A stretch of 64,000 nt of DNA from Taxillus chinensis. Its lineage: Eukaryota; Streptophyta; Magnoliopsida; Santalales; Loranthaceae. This document shows, one piece after another, positions 57,168 to 64,000 of this stretch. The stretch is from positions 19,733,506-19,797,505 of the forward strand of contig CM042091.1 in assembly GCA_023512835.1 (NCBI GenBank). The letters run 5' to 3'. Position 1 is the first letter of the stretch. Each line of letters begins with the position of its first letter. Below the pieces are notes generated by a model that was not told the origin of the DNA, did not search any database, and worked only from the letters and a program-made list of their open reading frames with translations. Made by a program: the position numbers and the translations under genes.

Positions 57168-59411
57168 TATAAAGACTCGTATTTGGGTAGTTTTAAGAGA
57201 TAGCCATTCTATGAGAATGTAACTATCTAGATAGTAGTGTAGTCCTCAATGTGAGCATTTTGACTGTACCTGGGTCCGATTCTGAGTCGGGGCCCCGTTT
57301 GACCCAATTGTTGACTTTTCGGGGTTTATTGGTTGACTTTGCGTTTGAGCGGTCATCTGAGTGTGGTAATATCTGAATAGTGTTGTGCTCGTCATTTTGA
57401 GCATTTTGACAGTAATTTGACTCATTTTGGAGCTCGTGACCTCGGGAGGTCAATTATTACATTCGGGATATCAATTATTGCGTTCGGGAGATCAATTATT
57501 GTTGGGAGGCCAATTATTGCAGCAGTATAAATAATTAAGAAACTGCCTTATCCATTGAATTTGCTTGGTGCGTGCGTGTTTGAGCAAGAGAGAGAGATAG
57601 AAGGTGAAGAGCTTCCCTTGGTGATTTTGGGGCGATTGGAGCTCGTGGATCGCAAATAATCTTCCCAGGTAGGTGTCCTTGAACCTCTTATCTCGATTTT
57701 GTCTTGAAATATGCATGAAGTTATCATGATTTATGAATTTGAGTATGAACCCTAGGTTTTGGGGAAAACCCAATTTTGGGGTTAGATATGATGATTTAGC
57801 ATAAAATTTGTGATTAAGAACTGATTTATATCAGTTTGGGTATGAAATTTTGTACTTTGTTTAGTAAAACGCGTGTTTGTAAGTGCCTGGGGGTTGTTGG
57901 ATTGATTCCAGATGAAAAATAGGCCAAAAACGATGATGAACAGTACCCTGGGCGAACTGTAAGGTCGAAGTTCGTAGTCAGCAGCTGTGGAGTCAGCAGC
58001 TATGGAGTTAGCAGCTGTGGAGTCAGCAGCTTCGTAGTCAGCAGCTGTGGAGTCAGTAGCTTTCGTAGTCAGCAGCGGAGTAGTCCGGATCAGTCCGTAG
58101 GAAGTTAGTCCGGATCAGTCCGCAGGAAGTTAGTTCGGATCCGTCCGCAGGAAGGTAGTCCGAATCAGTTGATACAAGGCAATCTGCAACTTCAATCCGC
58201 AGCAGTGCAACTGCACTGCACTGGACATTTACATTGTAAACCATTATGCCTCTCCATATTTAAGCATTATACTTAAGTTACAACGTAAATAATGAAATAC
58301 CCCCCATTTGGATTCAAAGAAAAATACTAGAAAAATTAATTCTCACTCCTTCAAAATGTGAAAATTGGGATTTAGTGTAAAATCTCAGAAAAATCAGTTT
58401 TTCGTAGAGGTGAATTTTTGGAAAGTGTGATTAGACATCTCAGAAAAATCCCAAAAAAATCAGATTATCTTAGTTATGATATGGAGACCCAATGTTGGGA
58501 CTTTTTATTGCAAGAAAATAGATGTTATGGGTATATCCTTCCTTAGTCAAGGAATGAGGATCAACTTGTGAAGGCTGGCTACAGTTCTAAAGGGAGTGTT
58601 GTACACCTTAAGACCATATTAGTGCTGGTATGTTGGTTTGCGGATTTGGGACTTGGATTCCATGACTTGTTAGGTTCTCACCGTGATGCACCGATGGTGC
58701 TATATGGTTGACATGGCAGGCATATGCGCCAATGGTAGGCCTGTGTGGTGACTGTGTCCGGGCATATTGCACTGTGGACAGGCTAAGGCCTCAGTTGAGC
58801 CGTTGAACTCATGGAGCTAGGGCTGAGTGCCTTGAGTTGGGATCCCGTGGAGGATCGTGGACAAGCTGTCCTGTGTGGGCAGGCTGTGTCCTGATGTTTG
58901 TTTGCAGGCTGAGTCTTAATGATTGTGCACACTACACAGTGCACGAGTACACAGAGCATGTAACATTGACTTGTATGTTTGCATGATGTGGAGTATTGGG
59001 GTCACCTACTGAGCTTGTCGCTCACTCCTACTTGTTATTTTCCCTTTCAGGTGTGACCCGAGACTAGTGGAGGACTTTCTTCCAGGAGGACGTGCCCACT
59101 ACTCTGATGTATGAGTACTGTATTTTGTATTGTATTGTGTTATATCCCGGACATGGGTCCGTAGACATTTATGTTTGCATATTGCTTGTGATGTGATGTC
59201 TGTATGACTGTTTGACTTATTGTATGCATGATGATGCATGGGAAAGTACAGGATTACCCTTGATGTATGACTGTACAGGGTTGCATATTTGAGACAACAC
59301 CCGCGGTGTAGTCTCTATTGGTGCTAGTCACCAACCCCTTGACCTTTCGGGTGCGGGCAAGGGGAAGTCATGTACCCGGTTCCGGGTTCCCTGGAATTCG
59401 GGGGCGTGACA
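57168..59411 (+). mobile_element. Gypsy (Del-like) 3' LTR, 2.2 kb
   Basis: Starts TATAAAGACTCGTATTTGGG right after a polypurine tract and ends GAATTCGGGGGCGTGACA. A TATA-like TATAAATA is near 57523. It contains a GGAGTCAGCAGCT-type repeat (about 57975-58075) and an AGTCCGGATCAGTCCGCAGG-type repeat (about 58080-58165). Related by eye to the solo LTR at 59748. No target duplication with the left side, as expected if the 5' part was lost. Confidence 0.7.
57974..58165 (+). repeat. Two short tandem repeats in the Gypsy LTR
   Basis: About six units of AGTCAGCAGCTGTGG (15 bp) followed by about four units of TAGTCCGGATCAGTCCGCAG (about 27 bp with linker). Confidence 0.8.
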
Positions 59412-59747
59412 GGCCTCGAATGGCTCGGTATGAAAAACCATTATCTAACTCCCTCACTCCCACATCTACTTCTTTAAACTATGGTGACACTACAATACTC
59501 AGACCAAAGAGGTTGTCTTTTCTCGTAAGACCTACTCTGGCCTATCCAAGATATGAACTCGTGACTCCATAACTGAACCATCATCGACTAACTCTATCTC
59601 ACACCAATGAATCAAATGTGAAGGAACTAGGTTATACTTTTATAACTAAAAACATGGAAAATATCATAAACATGGGCCAAAGCTGACGACAACTCCAACT
59701 GATAGGCAATGAAACCCACAAAAACAATAATAAGAAATGTCCCGACA
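59412..59747 (-). pseudogene. Gypsy integrase C-terminus, minus strand, piece 2
   Basis: On the minus strand, HVGTFLIIVFVGFIAYQLEL then AHVYDIFHV matches the GPY/F-type C-terminal module of Del/Tekay integrases. After it comes a decayed stretch (DRPE, VLREKTTSLV, then MWE) resembling the tail that ends those polyproteins. It continues the frame found at 61862-62640; the solo LTR at 59748-61861 split them. Multiple stops and frameshifts. Confidence 0.7.
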
Positions 59748-59936
59748 TGTAAAGACATGTGTTTGGGTTGATTTAGGATATAGTCTTTAATTAATAAAGA
59801 AGATATCATTTTGGTATCGTGCTCGATGATATGAGTGTTTTGGTTGTTGTTGGGTCCAATTTGGAGTTCAGGACCTTGGATGGTTAGTTGTGTAATTTTG
59901 TGTGTTTATTAATTAAAGAATTAGCAACACATATAA

Positions 59937-59997
<61 letters not shown>

Positions 59998-61861
59998 CCC
60001 AATGTGTGATCATTTGTGTTGACTTTGGTGAAAGAGAGAGAGCATGAAGAGAGTTTGGAGCCTGGGGCTTGGAGCTTGGGCTTTGCGGTTGGTTCATCTG
60101 TGAATCTTTACACAGTAGGTGTTCCTGAACTTCTTATCTCGATTTTGTTCTAGATATGTCTGTCATGCCTTGCTTTATAAAATCTAGTATGAACCCTAGG
60201 TTTTGAGGGAAATCCAATTTTAGGTTGGATCTGGTGATTAGGATAAGATCTGTGGTTAAGATCTGCTACATATTATTATGGGTATGTGTTTCTGTGATAT
60301 AGAGGTTTTATAACTGTGTATGGCATGAGGGTTAAGAAGTCAACCATGAAAATCTAGAACTAGATCTAGATGGATATATATGAAATTATATCTATGTTAA
60401 TTTTTGTTGTTATCGTGTGATTTAGAGGTGTTCAGGACACGTTTTGAGAAAAACATTGTAGTCTGTTAAGTAAAAAGTGTGTTTGTGAGTGTTTGGAGGT
60501 CGCTGGGTTAATTCGAGACGAAGAACAGGCTAAAACGATGATGTACAGTGCCTTTGGTGCATTATGATTCAAAGGGTTGAAGTGTCGACAGGTCTGGAGG
60601 TTCAAAGGTCGAAGGTCAGCAACTTCAAGTTTATGCTTCTAGTCAGGATCTTCGAGCTTCGAGCTTCAAGGTAGAGCTCCAAAGCAATGTTTTGCCATTT
60701 ACATTGTAAACCACTAAAATATTATACTTAAGTTATAATATAAATAATAAAATACCCCCCTTTTGGATTCAAAGAAAAATACTAAAAAATCAAATTCTCA
60801 CTCCTTCAAAATTTGGAAAATGTGAATTAATACTGAATCTAAGAAAAATCCAGTTTTTTGTAGATGTGACTTCTTGGAAAGTGGGGTTAGATCTCTTAGA
60901 AAAATCCAAAAAAATTAGGTTATCTTAGTTATGACATAAGGAACCAATGCCTGGTACTTTTTATTGCAAGAAAATACCTTCTACGAAAATCCTCTCTTGG
61001 TCAAAACTTGAGGATAGATTTGTGGAGACTGGTCTCGGTTATAAAGAAAGTGTTGTGAACCTTAATGTCATACTAGTGGTGGTATGATGGTTTGAGGATT
61101 AAGCCTTGAGCTCTATGACTTGTTTGTGTTCTTACCGTGATGCAGAGGTTGTGTTATGTGATTGACTTGACAGACTAAGGCCTGGATTGAGCTATTGAGC
61201 TCGTGATGACAGGTTGTGGCCTAAGTGAGTTGTTGAGCTTGTGGTGCTAGGGCTGAATGCCCTGAGCTAGGATCCTATTGAAGATCATGGACAAGATGTT
61301 TTGTGTGGCTAAATGCCCTGAGCTGGGTCCTGATGATTGGTTGCAAGCTGAGTCCTGATGATGGTGCACACTACATGGTGCATGAGTACACTAAGCATAT
61401 AGTATAGACTTATATGTTTTGCATAGTAGAGTGATGTGTAGTTTTGGGGTCACCTACTGATCTTGTAGCTCACTCTTACTTTGTTGTTTATCCTTTTTAG
61501 GTGTGACCCGAGACTAGTGGAAGACTTTCTTCCAGGAGGACATGCCAACTACTTTAATGTATAATACAATATTCTATGTTATATTGATTATGTATTGTAT
61601 CCCGGACGCGGGTCCATGAACGGTTGTATTTGCACATTGTTTGTGATGTGATGTTTGTATGACTGTTTGACATATATTATGCATGATGATGTATGAGAAA
61701 GTATAGGATTACCCTCGATGTATGACTGTACAGGTTTACATGATTAAGATAGCACTCACGGTGTAGTCTCTATTAGTGTTTGTCACTAACCCATTGACTT
61801 TTTGATTAAGGGCAAAGAAAAGTCATGTTTCTGGTTTCGGGTTCCTTAGAATTCGGGGGCA
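59748..61861 (+). mobile_element. Solo LTR (Del-like, 2.1 kb) inside an integrase remnant
   Basis: Starts TGTAAAGACATGTGTTTGGG, alignable with the LTR start at 57168, and ends GAATTCGGGGGCA. Flanking pentamers CGACA (59743-59747) and TGACA (61862-61866) differ at one base. Shared interior blocks with the 57168 LTR include TACATTGTAAACCA, AAATACCCCCC and GTGTGACCCGAGACTAGTGG. It holds TATAAATA (near 59934) and a (GA)n run. An end at 61866 (GGCATGACA) is possible but gives no target duplication. Confidence 0.72.
59939..59995 (+). repeat. (GA)n microsatellite
   Basis: About 28 GA units directly after the LTR TATA box. Confidence 0.95.
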
Positions 61862-62640
61862 TGACATGTTAAACCGGGATGAAAGTTTGGGCCCTTCTCC
61901 AAACCTCCTATGTCCTTACTGTGGTGAGACTTGTAAAAAGACGTGATCCCCCACCACAAACTCCAACTACCTCTTTCTCCTATCATCTTAAAACTTCTAT
62001 CAGCTCTAAGTTGCCAACATTTACTACTGAATCATCTAAACTAATTCTGTTATCTTTTGAACCATATTTGGACCCAAAACTACAGTCTCACCTGTTTATG
62101 CCCAACGCAGAGGGGACCGAAAAGGTCACCCATACAGAGCATCGTATGGCATCATCTCGATTGTGGCCTGATAATTGTTATAAGAAAACTCTACTAATGG
62201 AAGGTGAGCTTCCCAAAAATCATTAAAATCCAACACATAAGCACAAAACATATGCTCAAGGGTCTAAACAATACGTTTGGACTACCCATCCATTTGTGGA
62301 TGGTAGTGCAGTTGCCGGCAAAACTATGAAGTAAGCTAAGCATCCTAATTTGATACAATCGACAATAGAACACCATGTGACCTCACAATGACATCAATAT
62401 ATTTATGCCCAAGAGTTTGAACTAGGTTCATCGCTTAGATTGGAATAAAATGAGCGAACATTGTCAAACAATCCAAAACCTTCCAAAATAGTGTTGTGAC
62501 CTCTGGAACGAGGAAGTCTAGTGACTAAATCTATAGTAACATGGTCCCACTTCTACTTTGGTACCGGTAAAGACTGTAAATCCTCTAATGATCTCAAATT
62601 CTTTGGCTTAACCTATTAACAAGTCAGGCGTCATCCAAAA
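61862..62640 (-). pseudogene. Gypsy (Del/Tekay-like) integrase core, minus strand, piece 1
   Basis: Read on the minus strand: KWDHVTIDLVTRLPR (about 62555-62505) holds the first catalytic Asp. HPQMDG (about 62305) with two TAG stops nearby is the region of the catalytic Glu, here changed to Lys. CAYVLDFNDFWEAHLPLVEFSYNN and ATIEMMPYDALYG-like blocks follow. Further on come the degenerate zinc-less C-terminal residues and PKLSSRF at 61890-61870. It runs on into piece 2 after the solo LTR. Non-functional. Confidence 0.75.
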
Positions 62641-64000
62641 AAAACTCATCAATCGCCTTCTTTAGGCCAAAGCATCAAAATTATCGCCACCCAGCATGGT
62701 ACATTTTCATACCCTCAAGGTGGACAACTAGTCAAATGGTAAAACTATTTTAAAACTTTCTCCTGAAAAGATGATGGGACTACTAGTCTACCTCTATACC
62801 TTAACACATAATTTGTATCCTTCAACCAATCTAAGGAAACCACCACAACTGTCTGAATCTAATCCCACATCACCTCACACTTTATATCACCCAACTAACT
62901 CTATATAACTCGGTGTTATACCTCAGGAACTATCATTATCACACTTAGCATACCTCATACTCCATGGTCCACTGGTTATAACCTCATGTTAGTTAACTGC
63001 CTGATCATCTCACACTCATTTACAAAGTAGTGAGCTAGCTATAATCACCTGGCTCTTCTTGCTCTATGTATCTGCTACTATAACGCTCTTTCCATGTGTA
63101 TACTACAAATCAAACTAAAACTGTTACATATACTCCACTTAATGCCTTTACCTGAGGTATAGATCCCTCTAAGAAAAGATGTATCGTAAACTATTGTGGT
63201 CAATATATAATAAAAATATCTCCCTTAGGAAATAATGCTACTAGCTTTTCAGTGCGAAGATTATTGCAATTAGATCTAAATCGTACGTGAGATCGTAATG
63301 ACTTGTACTTGTAATAAGTTAGTAAATAGTTTGTATTTGAGATAAAGGACATCATGTTAATGTTGTGGTCAAGCGTATGGTTATTTTGATTATATTTGGG
63401 ACTTATTCAAAGTTTGGATGCCCAGGGACATTATAATAACTTCCAATGATGAATTTAAAGGTAAATAGATCAATTAAATAGCCTAAAGATTTAATATTAT
63501 TTATGTTAAATAGAAAATTGAATTTAAATTAGTATAGGGTTTTTTAGTACTTTCTTGGCTTAAAAGGGGTTACTTCGTGGATAAAAAGATAGCGTTATAA
63601 TGGGATTAAGAGTCTCGAGTAAATAGGCCACTCATTGGGCAAGTAATCAATAGTTTAATGAAATTTGAACTATAGGAGAGGGGAAGAACGACTTTATAAA
63701 TAGGGAGGTTATCCTAGGGGTTTTGGTTGTTGTTCTTTCTTATTTTGGATAGCTTTTTCCATCCTAGGTGAAAAATACAGAGAAAAAGAAGTTAGAGCCT
63801 GAAGCTAAGGGTGTTTTTGAGCATTCCACCAAGTGTAGCTAGTTATGGCCATGTGTTGAGCTAGGTGGTTTTATTCTTTTACGTCTCTCTTAGGGCTTAG
63901 CCTCATCTAGGAAAGACTAGATCCAATATTGAGCATAATATGAATATAAAATGAATGACGATTGCATGTAATTGAGATAGGGGTGTAGAGAATGGAAACT
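62641..64000. other. Unassigned repeat-like sequence
   Basis: No clear frame. Bases 62641-63200 may be further upstream pol of the minus-strand Gypsy but I could not match a motif. Bases about 63290-63980 have an LTR-like build, with TTATAAATAGGGAG near 63694 and wording similar to the start of the 57168 and 59748 LTRs (ATTTGGGACTTATTCAAAG), but no boundaries were found. Confidence 0.3.

Noticed and set aside
59318..59572. 84-codon plus-strand open frame
   Set aside because: It straddles an LTR end and the antisense of an integrase remnant, so it cannot be one gene.

Overview
The window is plant nuclear DNA, most likely from a eudicot with a large repeat-rich genome. It is almost entirely transposable elements, many nested, and I find no confident host gene. 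The evidence for a plant is the set of families present: Copia and Tat/Ogre-type Gypsy LTR retrotransposons, Del/Tekay-like Gypsy remnants, a TRIM, a BED/hATC-type hAT transposon and MITEs. No rRNA, tRNA or CRISPR array was seen.

Layout. (1) 1-16578: head-to-tail array of a decayed Copia element with a period of about 6.0 kb. It reads partial internal, LTR, internal, LTR, internal, LTR; adjacent copies share one LTR of about 435 bp. All copies carry many of the same stop codons. (2) 16579-28352: AT-rich spacer with a hAT-like MITE (18211-18570), two C/A homopolymer tracts, a faint LTR-like stretch, a TRIM (24691-25297, 5-bp target duplication AACCC), a foldback MITE (25725-26050) and three GC-rich, promoter-like islands without a recognisable gene. 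(3) 28353-45921: a nearly complete Ogre-type (Tat) Gypsy element of 17.6 kb. Its order is 5' LTR, tRNA-Arg-like primer site, two tandem ORF1 genes, gag, protease, G-patch, probable intron, RT, RNase H, second (archaeal-type) RNase H, integrase, 3' minisatellite, 3' LTR. (4) 45947-48291: solo LTR of a related Tat family. (5) 48560-56834: decayed Tat LTR interrupted by a 6.5-kb hAT element (48808-55352), which is itself interrupted by a solo Del-like LTR (52850-54580). (6) 56835-59411: 3' end and 3' LTR of a plus-strand Gypsy element. (7) 59412-62640: minus-strand Gypsy integrase split by a solo LTR (59748-61861). (8) 62641-64000: unassigned, possibly LTR-like.

How the parts work together. The Ogre element has the full Tat domain order but carries about a dozen premature stops and a few frameshifts, so it needs helper proteins to move. 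Its stops are nearly all of the kind produced by C-to-T or G-to-A change, as expected for methylated plant elements. The nesting gives a relative insertion order. The strongest candidates for something undescribed are the duplicated ORF1 in the Ogre element, the 6-kb Copia tandem array, and a striking concentration of copy-to-copy differences at CAG/CTG sites, which may be a sequencing artefact of CHG methylation. All comparisons were by eye; identities and boundaries need alignment.
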